Source: Mucilaginibacter sp. PAMC 26640
Lineage (GTDB): Bacteria > Bacteroidota > Bacteroidia > Sphingobacteriales > Sphingobacteriaceae
Length of the DNA stretch: 64,000 nt
Direction of reading: 5' to 3'
Assembly (NCBI GenBank): GCA_001596135.1
Contig: CP014773.1
Coordinates: 4,588,001 to 4,652,000, forward strand
Made by a program: the position numbers and the translations under genes. Each line of letters opens with the position of its first letter. Position 1 is the first letter of the stretch. The notes under the pieces were generated by a model. The model was not told the DNA's origin. It saw only the letters and a list, made by a program, of their open reading frames with translations, and did no database searches. Shown piece after piece: positions 8,672-18,019 of this stretch.

Positions 8672-11600
8672 TTATTGAACGAGCAACTTTGAGTACATAG
8701 TACCCGAGTTTGACCGGACATTTATGATATAAACCCCTCTGGACAGTGCGTGATTTAGCTGTATTTGCATCCAAGCCATCCCGTAAGCGTCGGTGATATA
8801 CTTTTGTGTCTGAATAGTTTTACCAAAAGAATCTGAAATAGTTATCACACCTGACTCACCCTTGGGGAAGTTGGACATGCTCAGGTTAAACTGGCTACCG
8901 AGATTTGGATTTGGGTAAACAACTAACTTTTTATCGGTTGATGCTGAATCGACTTTGTCTGCTAATAAGCTGTTATTATTGCTAACTGTTACTGTTCTGG
9001 GATCAACATTGCTTACCTGGTACAATTCGAGCGCTGCCAGGGCTACCCTATTCGCCGTAGGATTGAACTTAATGGTTAACACGCCATCGTTTACCGTTGT
9101 CGTAAAATCTTTTACCATCGCAGTACGGTATCCTGCTTCGCTAAAGATGTCGAAGTTTGGTAATACCAACTGATTTTCGATGTTAATACCAAACACCCTT
9201 AATCCGGCGTCCGTCCAATAATTCTCTACAAAATGCATCCTCACCAGGTAATCCCCATTGGTAACAGGAATTTCATAACGGGTTTCGGCAAAATCAGCAG
9301 CTGCTGATAAATACGTTTGATAGAGCGAATCAATATCTGTGCCTGCTATCGGACTAGATATTACCTGCTTATCTAACTTAATAGATCCTGTGCGGTAGTT
9401 TTTATCGCCTTCCCAGGCTGTATTACCTATGGTTACAGTCGCATCCGCACCGCCTTTGATTCTTTTTACTACATTAACTGTAGCTGTAGCTGTATTTCCG
9501 ATTCCATATAGAGGTATACGCAATGGCGCTAACCCGCTGTTGTAATTCACTATCAGCAAGGCATTTTTGATACCTACGCTAGCAGGACTAAACTTAACAT
9601 TGATATTTTTTACACCCTGAACTCCAATTGTTGTGGTGGTAAAAGACGGTGTAGAAAATTCACTTGCATTTGGCCCGGTAATTTTTACGCTTTTGATTTG
9701 GATAGACGGGTCGCTGGTGCTATCCGCATAAGAATTACCATTGTTCTTTAAGGTAACCGCTATGGTTTGACTACTGCCGGTTACTGTTGGGCCAAAGGAG
9801 AAGGCGGTATTTGGCAACGACACCAGTTCGGAATAGTTAACCGTTCCAGAATCCGGCCTCATATTTTCAATATAATAAATATTATCCTGGTAGTCATAAT
9901 TGGTAAAAGAGGTACCCAGGTAATCACAATCTAAAAAGTATGCATTTGGTATCACGTTACCTGCAGCATCTAAAGCCTTCAATACCCTGATGCCAATTAA
10001 GCCATTGATATTTTGCTTACGGTCTGTTGACGAAGTGCCCACACGGAAACCAAATTCAGTTGTGGGGTTAAAGGTTCCACGCGCCAGATTAGTTGTCGAC
10101 CCAATAAGCCTTGGCAATATCGATTGTCCATCCAATGGGTTATGAGTAAAAAGATTAAGATTAGAGGACGAGCCCTTATTAAAATACTTTATTGATTCGG
10201 TTGCAGAGCAGCAACCATGATAAGCCGCCAGCTGCGTAATGGTCACCGGCTTAGATGCATCCGCTCTCACAAAATAATCCGCATTAATCTCGCTCGAATT
10301 GCTAACACGAGTAGCGCCATCAACATTACCATCATCGTGTCCGTAGCCTACGATAGTGCCAAAGCCAAACGCATTGATCAGTTGCTGTGCGTAAGGTTCA
10401 TTAGTACTCTCTCCTTCCTTTTGCCAAATTCCGGATAAAATCACTTTCTTCAAGGGCGAAATACTGTCAGTGCTGGCTATTGTTAGTGTATCATTAAACA
10501 CCTTTAAACGAGTTGCGGCATTCTTGGCTATAAATTGAATGGTTACATCTGTAAAATTACCAGACGTTACAGAAAACGGAACAGTTGCTAAAGTATCGGT
10601 ATTAACAGACACAATTTTCCACACTGCCGGATTCGAAAGCTTCAGGTTGTTCACCTTCAATTTGCCTGTCCCTTTGTTATTGATACGCAGCTTCACTCTA
10701 TCGTGGTTAGCATTGTAGGGGGTTGTATCAGGACTGGTGCGCCTCCATGGTACCTGTATTAATGAAAATACCAAACGATCGTTTGAAGGGAAAGCATCTA
10801 AATTTTTTAAAGACATGTATGCGCCTGAATTAGACTGCGCAATTACACTGAAATTATAAGAATTGGTTGTTGTATTTCCATTAGCATCAATAGCTTTAAC
10901 GGCCAATGTATAACTACCGGCTGTACCCAAAATAAATGGTGCTTTATAATCTACAAACGCACCTGCGTTAAGCGAGTATTGCAGCGCAGCCAGTCCGGAT
11001 CCACCTGCATCAGTTGAGGATAAAAACACCTGTACTTCGTCGTCATAAGCTCCGGCTGATTTTAATGTACCGACAAACCTTGCCGTTGCCGTAGGTGCTG
11101 TATTGTCTGTTACCGCCGCCGCTGGGGCAAATGTTATGTAGTTTAATTTTGAATTTGTACCGCCATTAGCATCAACAGTTAGCTTACTATCAGAAACCTG
11201 GACAACGGCTGTAGCTGTTCTATACTTGGTACCGGTTGTTTGGCTAAAATCTGCTATAGCAGGCAAACCTTCAACGTTAATTTGGTTGTTGCTATCGTAA
11301 TATCCATTATCACCTGCACTAACCGTTACGCGGTATTGTCCGTTTGTTACGGCATACTCCCATGTACCGGGTACCTGGCCGCCGGTAGTAGCCTGCATTT
11401 GAACAAGGCTAAGCTGTTTGATATCACCCGTGGCAGTTCTTAAGCGCATATTTGCCTGCAGGTCAACAGGCTGTTTTGTATTTGGATTAATCCATCCAAA
11501 TTGACGGGTTGCATCATAAGGTAAACCAGTATCGGCAACATAACCTGACGGAGTGGTGGTAGCTGCGGTTTGAAAGTTAATGTTGACATTTTGGGTAGGA

Positions 11601-12544
11601 GGCACAACTGGAACGGTTAACGAAGTCACCGCAAAATCGTCGAACGTATAGGTTATAGGTGCTGTGCCGTTACGGTAAGAGGAATAAATTGCTGCATAAG
11701 CTGCGGTATTAGTAATATTCATACCTGCAACGCTAACAGACGTAGTAGGATATGACGACCCCACATTTATAAATGTAGAACTATCAGTAGAGTAGTAGCC
11801 CTCTACCGTGTTATTTGCAGAATCAATAATGAGACGCAAACTAACTATCTTGCTGTTTAAACCGCTAATAACTGCTGTTGTACGCTGGTCGGGGTTACCG
11901 GTACCTGTTGTGGTAGATGATACATCGTTTATTTCCCTCCTTAGTTCAACCTTGTTGCCGGCAATGGTCAGTTTAATAAATGTTTTATCATTCAAGCCAA
12001 ACCAAATACCCGCTTGTTGCGCTTGTGTGCCATTATAAGGACTCACAACTTTAGCATCTATCTGAAGTTTTTTAACTGGTGCAACCTGCACACCCAATAC
12101 GTTAATCTGATTATTATTCGCTTGGTAATCTATCCCCTTGTTAGATACTAATTGTAAGCGGCCACCTGTCAAAGTAATTTTTGAAGGCTCATAACCTGGT
12201 ACTGCGCTAAAAGTACGTGTACCATCAACGGCTAACCTGGTTCCCGAATAAGTGTTTACTGTGGTAAATCCGGTACCCTGCCCTGATTTGTCACTTATAG
12301 TCCCGGCAACTGGGGAAGTAAAATTTAAATTATATGGCAGCGCAACCTGTATGGCACTGCAATTAAGTGTACTAACCGGGCTGCAGGTATCTGCCACTGC
12401 TGTACCCCCAATGTTATATGATGCCATACTTTTAGCGCTTAGTAATGGTTTCCCAAATACTATATTGCCCGTTCCCAATAGGAACAGCATTAATAAAACA
12501 TTGGCGAAGCCAACTAAACCGGTTTTGTAATTTTTACCTATCAT
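8672..12544 (-). CDS. Giant secreted carbohydrate-binding protein with malectin domains and T9SS sorting domain
   Basis: A 1290-aa exported multidomain protein. In order: signal peptide (~1-32); a concanavalin/LamG-like beta-sandwich (~52-310); a malectin-like domain (~318-475); an Ig-like domain (~480-567); a domain of unknown type with 'AAYHGCC' (~570-895); a choice-of-anchor-like Ig segment; a malectin domain (~1000-1170); and a C-terminal type A sorting domain starting 'VVYPNPN' (~1207-1290). The last feature predicts T9SS export to the surface. It lies 37 nt downstream of the 944-aa gene, so it is probably co-transcribed. A matrix or polysaccharide-binding adhesin is plausible; no catalytic residues are evident. 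Confidence 0.88.
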   Translation of the reverse strand: MIGKNYKTGLVGFANVLLMLFLLGTGNIVFGKPLLSAKSMASYNIGGTAVADTCSPVSTLNCSAIQVALPYNLNFTSPVAGTISDKSGQGTGFTTVNTYSGTRLAVDGTRTFSAVPGYEPSKITLTGGRLQLVSNKGIDYQANNNQINVLGVQVAPVKKLQIDAKVVSPYNGTQAQQAGIWFGLNDKTFIKLTIAGNKVELRREINDVSSTTTGTGNPDQRTTAVISGLNSKIVSLRLIIDSANNTVEGYYSTDSSTFINVGSSYPTTSVSVAGMNITNTAAYAAIYSSYRNGTAPITYTFDDFAVTSLTVPVVPPTQNVNINFQTAATTTPSGYVADTGLPYDATRQFGWINPNTKQPVDLQANMRLRTATGDIKQLSLVQMQATTGGQVPGTWEYAVTNGQYRVTVSAGDNGYYDSNNQINVEGLPAIADFSQTTGTKYRTATAVVQVSDSKLTVDANGGTNSKLNYITFAPAAAVTDNTAPTATARFVGTLKSAGAYDDEVQVFLSSTDAGGSGLAALQYSLNAGAFVDYKAPFILGTAGSYTLAVKAIDANGNTTTNSYNFSVIAQSNSGAYMSLKNLDAFPSNDRLVFSLIQVPWRRTSPDTTPYNANHDRVKLRINNKGTGKLKVNNLKLSNPAVWKIVSVNTDTLATVPFSVTSGNFTDVTIQFIAKNAATRLKVFNDTLTIASTDSISPLKKVILSGIWQKEGESTNEPYAQQLINAFGFGTIVGYGHDDGNVDGATRVSNSSEINADYFVRADASKPVTITQLAAYHGCCSATESIKYFNKGSSSNLNLFTHNPLDGQSILPRLIGSTTNLARGTFNPTTEFGFRVGTSSTDRKQNINGLIGIRVLKALDAAGNVIPNAYFLDCDYLGTSFTNYDYQDNIYYIENMRPDSGTVNYSELVSLPNTAFSFGPTVTGSSQTIAVTLKNNGNSYADSTSDPSIQIKSVKITGPNASEFSTPSFTTTTIGVQGVKNINVKFSPASVGIKNALLIVNYNSGLAPLRIPLYGIGNTATATVNVVKRIKGGADATVTIGNTAWEGDKNYRTGSIKLDKQVISSPIAGTDIDSLYQTYLSAAADFAETRYEIPVTNGDYLVRMHFVENYWTDAGLRVFGINIENQLVLPNFDIFSEAGYRTAMVKDFTTTVNDGVLTIKFNPTANRVALAALELYQVSNVDPRTVTVSNNNSLLADKVDSASTDKKLVVYPNPNLGSQFNLSMSNFPKGESGVITISDSFGKTIQTQKYITDAYGMAWMQIQLNHALSRGVYIINVRSNSGTMYSKLLVQ

Positions 12545-12581
12545 ATGAATTGTTTAAGCATGAGGTGATGCAAGCGGTGGG

Positions 12582-15416
12582 CTACCTGCGTTTTGATGGA
12601 TGGTTAGTATTTTTTTTCGTTGCAATTACTTTTTGAAGCTGCTTTTGCACAACAACCTTTAAAAGCGTTATCTGAGATATCAGGTTTGGATTGTCATTCC
12701 AATTAAATTCGCTTACATACAAGTTTCCATTGGTCACATCTTCGGTCAGGTCTAACGGATTTGCAAAACCGACCATCCCTTGTAACCCATAGTTGCCTGA
12801 ACCACTTGCAGAACGTACAATATCATATTTACCGTCATCCTGTGGTTTTAGGTTGGGCAGTTTGCTGATAGAGCCGGGTTCCAGCACCATAATATCGCCG
12901 CCACCGCTGAAGCGGCATACCAATAATTTGCCACGCAGCGCGCCGTTGAAGGCCCCATTTTTATATTCAATTACACCATTTGGTGATTTATTGTAACCGA
13001 AATCGAAAGCGGCCCCTCTATAATTCTTGTCTGGTTTTACCGATGGTTTGTACATCGGGTTATCGGCAAAACCTCGATTTATTACATATTCTCCCCGCAA
13101 TGGGTTTGGATGGCCATAATATCCAACTCCTTTTAAAGGATTTACTCTGAAAAGCCAGTCGTGCTGAACCGGCACATTGTCTGTGGCTAATATCGGTGGC
13201 CCGTCATAGTAAGTCCCGTTAGGACGTTTGGTTTTTTCAATGGCTGCCGGAGAATTCCCGCCACCACCAGATCCATTTGCAGGAAGATACAATTGCCCGT
13301 TACTATGCCAAACCATATCATATGCATTGCGAATTCCCGATGCGTAAATAGTTAATGGCGACTCTATTGCATACGGATTATACTTACCGTCGGCCAGTTT
13401 TATACCTCTGCTTGGTGCATGGTTTATCAGGTTCTTATTATCGCTGGTTTTTACATCCAGCGGTAATTTAATCGTGTTGAGTTTACTGATGTTTAATCTG
13501 AGTACGGCTCCGGAAAGTAGTGTTTCTTCCCGCTGCCACCCTTTGTCATAGTTCCCTGCAGAACTATTACTGCCCTGCGATATATAAAGTGCCCCGTCAG
13601 GCCCAAAAGCCATACTGTTAACCATATGGTCTCTTGTAGATCGCGGCAGGTTGACGATGATCTGCTCCTCGTTTTGCAAGTCCGGACCGTTAAGCCTGGA
13701 TATTTTACCATCGAAAGCCGGGGCAGCATTCATTTCTGCAGAAGAGTAAGAAACCCAGGCTATCAAATTACCGGCTGTTGATTTAGGATCAAAGGTTAAA
13801 CCAATGGCTGTAGATTCGCCCCTCTTTTTTACGAGTGTATTAATCTGCTGCATGCCGCTAAGCATACCGCTTTGGTGGTCAACGTTAAAGCGCTCGATAC
13901 CGCCGTTGATCTTGAGCGCATAAAATTTGCCATCTGGCCCAAACAGCAATGATGTGTATTTCTTGTTTTGTGTACCCGGTACAGATATTTTGGTAAATTC
14001 GGCGTTGATAATATTACTGGAGTCTACCGGTGCTGATTCGGTTGAAAATGTAGATTGAAACGGCACGAAAGGAGTACCGGCATAGGTTTTAACGCCTTCG
14101 GTGATTATAAACTTATAATTTGTATGCGGTTCCAGCGGTTGGGATGGCGTAAAGCTGATGGCATCCCCTCCCCCGGTGCCTTGCACGTTGCCCTGAACAT
14201 TCACTTCTACTCCGTTATCTAGTTTTAAAAGCTTCACTGTTTTGTTGGTGATCGTAGCATTGTCTGTACCACCCTTAAAGCCTTTCACAGCCGGAATAGA
14301 AAGGCTATTTGCAGCTATCGTGATATTGGTTGTAATAGTTGCACCATTCATCGGATTTGCCGATATTACATATGGCCTCGCTTTTTCTACTACTCGTAGT
14401 GAAACATCAATACTTGCAGGAGCGTAACCGGCAGATGATACTTCTACCCTGGCTGTATAAGTCCCAACAGGCAAATCTCGTGCACGGGAATAATCGAAAG
14501 TAACCGAATCCAATTGGGTCTCAGAAGCATTAAATTTTATCCAGTCTTCTCCCGCTTTGGTATATTTTGCCTTTAGCTTATACGCTAGTTTTTGCTCTGC
14601 AGAGTTTCTAATTTTAAAAGTTGCGGTGTGTTTTGAACTATCCCCCTTTTCGATAAACAAATTTTGGTTTGTAGATAAAAGGTACAAATATGGGTTGACG
14701 CTAACGGGTACAATACTTACATAACATATTTTAGTGTTTGTTCCGCCGTTTGCGTCTATAGTTAGCAGCCCATCAGTAACAGTAACGGTAACGGTTGCTT
14801 CTTTGAACCTACCCGGGCTCCGCAACTTCCCGATCGGGATAAAATTTGATATCGCCTTAACGCCTTCTACGTTAATACAATCAACCTGTTTAGCTTTTGT
14901 AACTGCACCATCACCCGCTGCAACGGTAACTTTGTATACGCCGTTTATTACCTTCAACTCCCAAAAACCATTGCTCTTTACCCCATTAAACGGACCGTAC
15001 CTGAGCGTACTGATATCATTGGCCTGCATGTGTACAAACGTTGACAGCAAAACATCTTCAGGCTCCAAACGTGCTCGTCCATTGCCCTGTAAATTTATAG
15101 GCTGCTTTGTTTTGGGATCTTTCCAACCAAAAGTTAAACCCGAACCTTCATACACACCCGGACGCTCAGAAAACGGCTCTCCTGTATCTTTCAACCATCC
15201 CGGGGGAGCTTGGGTAGTACTATCCTGAAAGTTTATCTTAATTGGTACTATTTGTGGTACTGCCGATAAATTGAATAAATCAGTGGGCGGGATAATACCT
15301 CTCTGGCCAACCTGCCCTTTTGATAAATTACCGTTGATAAAAAGAAGAACAACTGCTAATATGATAAGAAGTGGTAAAAGTAGAAACTTTTTAAAAAAGT
15401 TGAATGTAGATATCAT
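12582..15416 (-). CDS. Secreted malectin-like / glucose-sorbosone dehydrogenase-like beta-propeller protein
   Basis: A 944-aa protein with an N-terminal hydrophobic signal or anchor (~10-30), a malectin-like domain (~55-235), an Ig/BACON-like segment (~240-345), a Big_5-like domain ('ARPYVISANPMNGATI', ~350-475) and a large beta-propeller (~485-925). The propeller resembles PQQ-type sugar dehydrogenases: 'AIGLTFDPKS', 'RDHMVNSMAFGPDGALYISQ', 'IYASGIRNAYDMVWH'. It has no T9SS sorting domain, unlike its 1752-aa homologue. It is the first gene of the minus-strand transcription unit preceded by the shared upstream element at 15551-15580. Enzyme activity is not demonstrated by sequence. Confidence 0.88.
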   Translation of the reverse strand: MISTFNFFKKFLLLPLLIILAVVLLFINGNLSKGQVGQRGIIPPTDLFNLSAVPQIVPIKINFQDSTTQAPPGWLKDTGEPFSERPGVYEGSGLTFGWKDPKTKQPINLQGNGRARLEPEDVLLSTFVHMQANDISTLRYGPFNGVKSNGFWELKVINGVYKVTVAAGDGAVTKAKQVDCINVEGVKAISNFIPIGKLRSPGRFKEATVTVTVTDGLLTIDANGGTNTKICYVSIVPVSVNPYLYLLSTNQNLFIEKGDSSKHTATFKIRNSAEQKLAYKLKAKYTKAGEDWIKFNASETQLDSVTFDYSRARDLPVGTYTARVEVSSAGYAPASIDVSLRVVEKARPYVISANPMNGATITTNITIAANSLSIPAVKGFKGGTDNATITNKTVKLLKLDNGVEVNVQGNVQGTGGGDAISFTPSQPLEPHTNYKFIITEGVKTYAGTPFVPFQSTFSTESAPVDSSNIINAEFTKISVPGTQNKKYTSLLFGPDGKFYALKINGGIERFNVDHQSGMLSGMQQINTLVKKRGESTAIGLTFDPKSTAGNLIAWVSYSSAEMNAAPAFDGKISRLNGPDLQNEEQIIVNLPRSTRDHMVNSMAFGPDGALYISQGSNSSAGNYDKGWQREETLLSGAVLRLNISKLNTIKLPLDVKTSDNKNLINHAPSRGIKLADGKYNPYAIESPLTIYASGIRNAYDMVWHSNGQLYLPANGSGGGGNSPAAIEKTKRPNGTYYDGPPILATDNVPVQHDWLFRVNPLKGVGYYGHPNPLRGEYVINRGFADNPMYKPSVKPDKNYRGAAFDFGYNKSPNGVIEYKNGAFNGALRGKLLVCRFSGGGDIMVLEPGSISKLPNLKPQDDGKYDIVRSASGSGNYGLQGMVGFANPLDLTEDVTNGNLYVSEFNWNDNPNLISQITLLKVVVQKQLQKVIATKKNTNHPSKRR

Positions 15417-15550
15417 GTTGAATGTAAAGTGTTAGGCAGCCCCCTTAAAAGCTTCGCCCTCTCGCTTACAGTTACTTACTGCACACGAGTATTAAATAAT
15501 TGATACAATTTTAACGCATTTTGGCCCGTTTTGGGTGGTGCTGAGGGCAG

Positions 15551-15580
15551 TTGTACGGTTTATGTGCAACAGTGAGAAAG
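15551..15580 (-). promoter_or_regulatory. Shared EPS element, copy A
   Basis: On the minus strand: CTCACTGTTGCACATA, then five bases, then TACAA. A -7-like box TAAAATTG (7/8 to TAnnTTTG) begins 37 nt further downstream at 15513. It faces the 944-aa and 1290-aa genes. Confidence 0.6.
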
Positions 15581-15694
15581 ACTGTATAGATACAAACGCT
15601 ACAACACAAAGCATGAGAAATGATGTGAACTAAAAATGGCTGAAATGAACTCGATTTAGTATCAGATTAAAAAAATAGTGTTTTTTCTTTTCCC

Positions 15695-15718
15695 AACACT
15701 TCACATATTGATATACAA
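15695..15718 (+). promoter_or_regulatory. Shared EPS element, copy C
   Basis: CACTTCACATA, six bases, TACAA. It lacks 3 nt between CACT and CACATA relative to the other copies. A -7-like box TAATTTAG begins 36 nt downstream at 15755. It faces upxY (start 15835). No -33 TTTG is visible, which fits activator dependence. Confidence 0.6.
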
Positions 15719-15834
15719 GGTTTCATTTCCGGCAACATCACGAGCGTTTTGCAGTAATTTAGTTGGATAAAAAGTGTGGTTATTAGCGCATGATAAAGCA
15801 GCATCACAAATACTAATACAATCTGCGTCTACCT

Positions 15835-16341
15835 ATGAATAATGTTTATAATACTAATTGGATGGTACTTTACACGCGTTCGCGTTGGGAGAAAAAAGTT
15901 GACCAGTTATTAAAAGAACAAAACATAGTGTCTTATTGTCCCCTCGTTAAAACGAGCAAACAGTGGGCAGATCGCAACAAAACGGTGGAAGTGCCACTTT
16001 TTAATTCGTATTTATTTGTGCGAGGCAACATGACGGATCTTGAGAAAATCTCACAAGTTCCTGGCGTGGTATCCTACATTACCTTTTGCGGAAAACCAGC
16101 AATTGTACGGGATACAGAAATTGAGAACATTAAAGACATTGTTAAAAACTACTCAGATATAGAAACCATACCTCTGGCAAATTTGCAAATCGGCGACGAG
16201 GCAATGATAATCGATGGCCCGCTTTACAATCAGCGGGGAGAGGTGCAGCAGGTAAATGGAAAATCTGTGATAATGGTAATTAAAAGCATGAACTGTGCTT
16301 TAACAGTAAAGATCGATCCAAAAGAACTGATCGTTTGCTAA
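15835..16341 (+). CDS. UpxY-family transcription antiterminator (NusG paralogue)
   Basis: A 168-aa NusG-like protein: NGN domain (~8-105, 'WMVLYTRSRWEKKV', 'VPLFNSYLFVRG') and KOW domain (~118-165, 'QIGDEAMIIDGPL'). In Bacteroides, UpxY proteins are needed for full-length transcription of capsule operons. Here it sits divergently from the exopolysaccharide operon and 34 nt upstream of a helix-turn-helix gene, likely in one transcript with it. It is preceded by element C and its -7-like box. No UpxZ-like partner is recognisable next to it. Confidence 0.92.
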   Translation: MNNVYNTNWMVLYTRSRWEKKVDQLLKEQNIVSYCPLVKTSKQWADRNKTVEVPLFNSYLFVRGNMTDLEKISQVPGVVSYITFCGKPAIVRDTEIENIKDIVKNYSDIETIPLANLQIGDEAMIIDGPLYNQRGEVQQVNGKSVIMVIKSMNCALTVKIDPKELIVC

Positions 16342-16375
16342 TTAAATTTATTTAAAAGGTGTTAATCACCCATTT

Positions 16376-16732
16376 ATGGACAAACATTACGGACAAATAG
16401 TTGAACTGACTATCAGGAAACAAGGTTTCAGTATCAGTGAACTCGCACGGCTTGCCAGTATTAACAGGAAATGCGTGTATAACTGGTTTAACCAAAAGTA
16501 TCTTAAACCGGAAGTAATTCACCGGATAGGTGGTTTTATTAAACATGATTTTTCGGTAGAATTTCCGGAGCTTTTTACGCCGGAAGATTTCCTTCCGACC
16601 GAAAGCTTCAAAATGGGCTTTAGTCAGGGTTTCACTGAACCCGAAAGTGAGAAAGTTTGGAAAGACAGATATATTGATTTATTGGAAAAATACAACCAAT
16701 TACTTTTGGAGCAATACGAACGAAATATGTAA
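16376..16732 (+). CDS. Small helix-turn-helix protein, paralogue 1
   Basis: A 118-aa protein, one of four paralogues in the window. The N-terminus starts MDKHYGQIVE; a helix-turn-helix spans ~17-40 ('FSISELARLASINRKCVYNW'); a short 'HDFSVEFPELF' segment follows at ~57-67. A variable linker leads to a conserved C-terminal helix ('VWKDRYIDLLEKYNQLL', 94-110) that could form a coiled coil. It lies directly behind upxY and is followed by a terminator. A DNA-binding regulator of the EPS locus is the best guess. The C-terminal signature is not one I can name. Confidence 0.85.
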   Translation: MDKHYGQIVELTIRKQGFSISELARLASINRKCVYNWFNQKYLKPEVIHRIGGFIKHDFSVEFPELFTPEDFLPTESFKMGFSQGFTEPESEKVWKDRYIDLLEKYNQLLLEQYERNM

Positions 16733-16792
16733 TTCGTGAATCCCCGATACAGATCAGGGTGAACATTAATCTTTTGCCCTAAAATATTAAAC

Positions 16793-16827
16793 AGCGCCGC
16801 ACTTAAAAATGTTGGCGCTTTGCTTTT
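16793..16827 (+). terminator. Rho-independent terminator after HTH paralogue 1
   Basis: AGCGCC (16793-16798) pairs with GGCGCT (16814-16819) across a 15-nt loop, followed by TTGCTTTTTT. Confidence 0.7.
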
Positions 16828-17011
16828 TTACAACTTTGCTAACACCAAGTTTATTAAGCATTTTATTCTTTGTCACAATTACTGACCCTGAAAATACAAT
16901 GTAAAATAAGAGCTGATAAAAAGGAAACTATTCTTTGCCAATCGTATTGATTTCCAATTTTACAGCAACCTAATCAACACCATATACATTGAATGTTCAA
17001 GCACGTATCCG

Positions 17012-17054
17012 AAAAAAAAGCAAAAAAAAGCAGACTGAACGATGTTCAATCTGC
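17012..17054 (-). terminator. Rho-independent terminator of the 17105-17539 gene
   Basis: On the minus strand GCAGATTGAAC pairs with GTTCAGTCTGC (one G-U pair) around a 3-nt loop, followed by two runs of eight T. The G-U pair and T-runs fix the orientation. Confidence 0.88.
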
Positions 17055-17104
17055 TAAGCAATTTAAAATTGGATTACTATTAACTAACTTAAATATTCTC
17101 TAAA

Positions 17105-17539
17105 TTATGGGATCAACACTTTTGTGGTCCAGGTTTCACCAACCTTTTTAACTGCGCTGTTACGAAAGATTTGTTTTTCTTCACGGCTATAAACGTTTAA
17201 GATTACATTTTGATCAACGTCTGTTGGCGTAACGTTAACTGTTAAGTCGTAGTTGCGTTGGTACCTGATATAATAGATGGCCTGAGATTTTTCTACATCT
17301 ATCTCGCTCAACGTAGTTCCGGTACCATAGCTCACGTGGCATTTGCCGGCGCACTCTATAGTAAGTTTAGCATAGCCATAATCCCTGTCGTTATTCACTG
17401 CGTTTGTGCTCTTTTTACATCCTGTTCCAAGTAGTATTACTGCTGACAAAACCAGCATACATTTGAAGGTTATCGACTGGATGAACTTCGCTGATCTGTT
17501 CATGCAAAGTGAGCTTAAATTGTTTCCTAAATTTTTCAT
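17105..17539 (-). CDS. Small lipoprotein of unknown function
   Basis: A 144-aa protein with a lipoprotein signal ('LVLSAVILLGTGC', lipobox Cys41). The mature part has an Ig/beta-sandwich look ('YGYAKLTIECAGKCHVSYG', 'YDLTVNVTPTDVDQN'). An ATG at 17503 would give a shorter and more normal signal peptide; the predicted transcription start just upstream of 17539 leaves either possible. It has its own promoter (element D) and terminator, so it is a single-gene unit. I do not recognise a family. Sharing the element suggests co-regulation with the exopolysaccharide genes. Confidence 0.75.
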   Translation of the reverse strand: MKNLGNNLSSLCMNRSAKFIQSITFKCMLVLSAVILLGTGCKKSTNAVNNDRDYGYAKLTIECAGKCHVSYGTGTTLSEIDVEKSQAIYYIRYQRNYDLTVNVTPTDVDQNVILNVYSREEKQIFRNSAVKKVGETWTTKVLIP

Positions 17540-17597
17540 TTGTTAATTTTTCATAAAAGTAGACCATACATTCGGCAATTAACTGTTTATCCCAAGA

Positions 17598-17623
17598 GTG
17601 TATAACAGTATGTGAAATAGTGT
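17598..17623 (-). promoter_or_regulatory. Shared EPS element, copy D
   Basis: On the minus strand: CACTATTTCACATA, six bases, TACAC. The -7-like box TACTTTTA (7/8) begins exactly 36 nt downstream at 17561. Confidence 0.6.
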
Positions 17624-17890
17624 AAAATTGACCCAGCAAACGGGAAAAATTTCGCTCAGCGGCGATGTGAAAGGTATGCCAAACGAGAAAAATGCGAGCA
17701 GTGTTCAAAAAATTTGCATGAACCAAAGCTGTGTAATTCTTGCCTTAAAGTGAATATTTCGGCGTATTTAGAAGGTTAGAAGAAAAAACCTACTCTATTT
17801 GAATAACACTAACGAGTTATTATTTTATCCATTTCCGCATTGATAGAGGACGTATTCTGGTGTTAATATTATGATGCAATAAAAAACCGT

Positions 17891-17919
17891 TTTGTTAAAA
17901 AAAAACGTATTTATTTTTG
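17891..17919 (+). promoter_or_regulatory. Consensus Bacteroidota promoter for HTH paralogue 2
   Basis: TTTG (17891-17894), 17-nt spacer, TATTTTTG (17912-17919): a full match to the TTTG / TAnnTTTG pattern. Start of transcription is expected near 17925, giving a ~95-nt leader before the ATG at 18020. Confidence 0.7.
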
Positions 17920-18019
17920 AGGAACATCCGTATAAATACACCAGTGTATTTATCGGAGTTAATAAATTTACCATTTGATAATGGTAGGTTAATGTTAAGG
18001 ATGTGACAACTAAAAAGAT

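Larger units (their letters stand above)
15417..15834. promoter_or_regulatory. Divergent control region between the 944-aa gene and upxY
   Basis: This 418-nt region holds two copies of the shared EPS-locus element, one facing each way (15551-15580 minus; 15695-15718 plus), with -7-like boxes at 15506-15513 (minus) and 15755-15762 (plus). It also holds the TGTAAGCGA...GGCGAAGC leader text on the minus strand near 15446-15470. No gene is visible in it. Confidence 0.6.
16733..17104. other. Intergenic region with two converging terminators
   Basis: The 372 nt between HTH paralogue 1 (+) and the lipoprotein gene (-) hold a plus-strand terminator (16793-16827) and a minus-strand terminator (17012-17054). 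Nothing else is seen. Confidence 0.7.
17540..18019. promoter_or_regulatory. Divergent promoter region (lipoprotein / HTH paralogue 2)
   Basis: 480 nt with element D facing left (17598-17623), its -7-like box TACTTTTA starting at 17561 on the minus strand, and a consensus promoter for HTH paralogue 2 at 17891-17919. No credible gene: open frames here are shadows. Confidence 0.55.

Noticed and set aside
14734..15228. Plus-strand 164-codon frame inside the 944-aa gene
   Set aside because: Antisense to a well-supported malectin-like domain, with no motif of its own.
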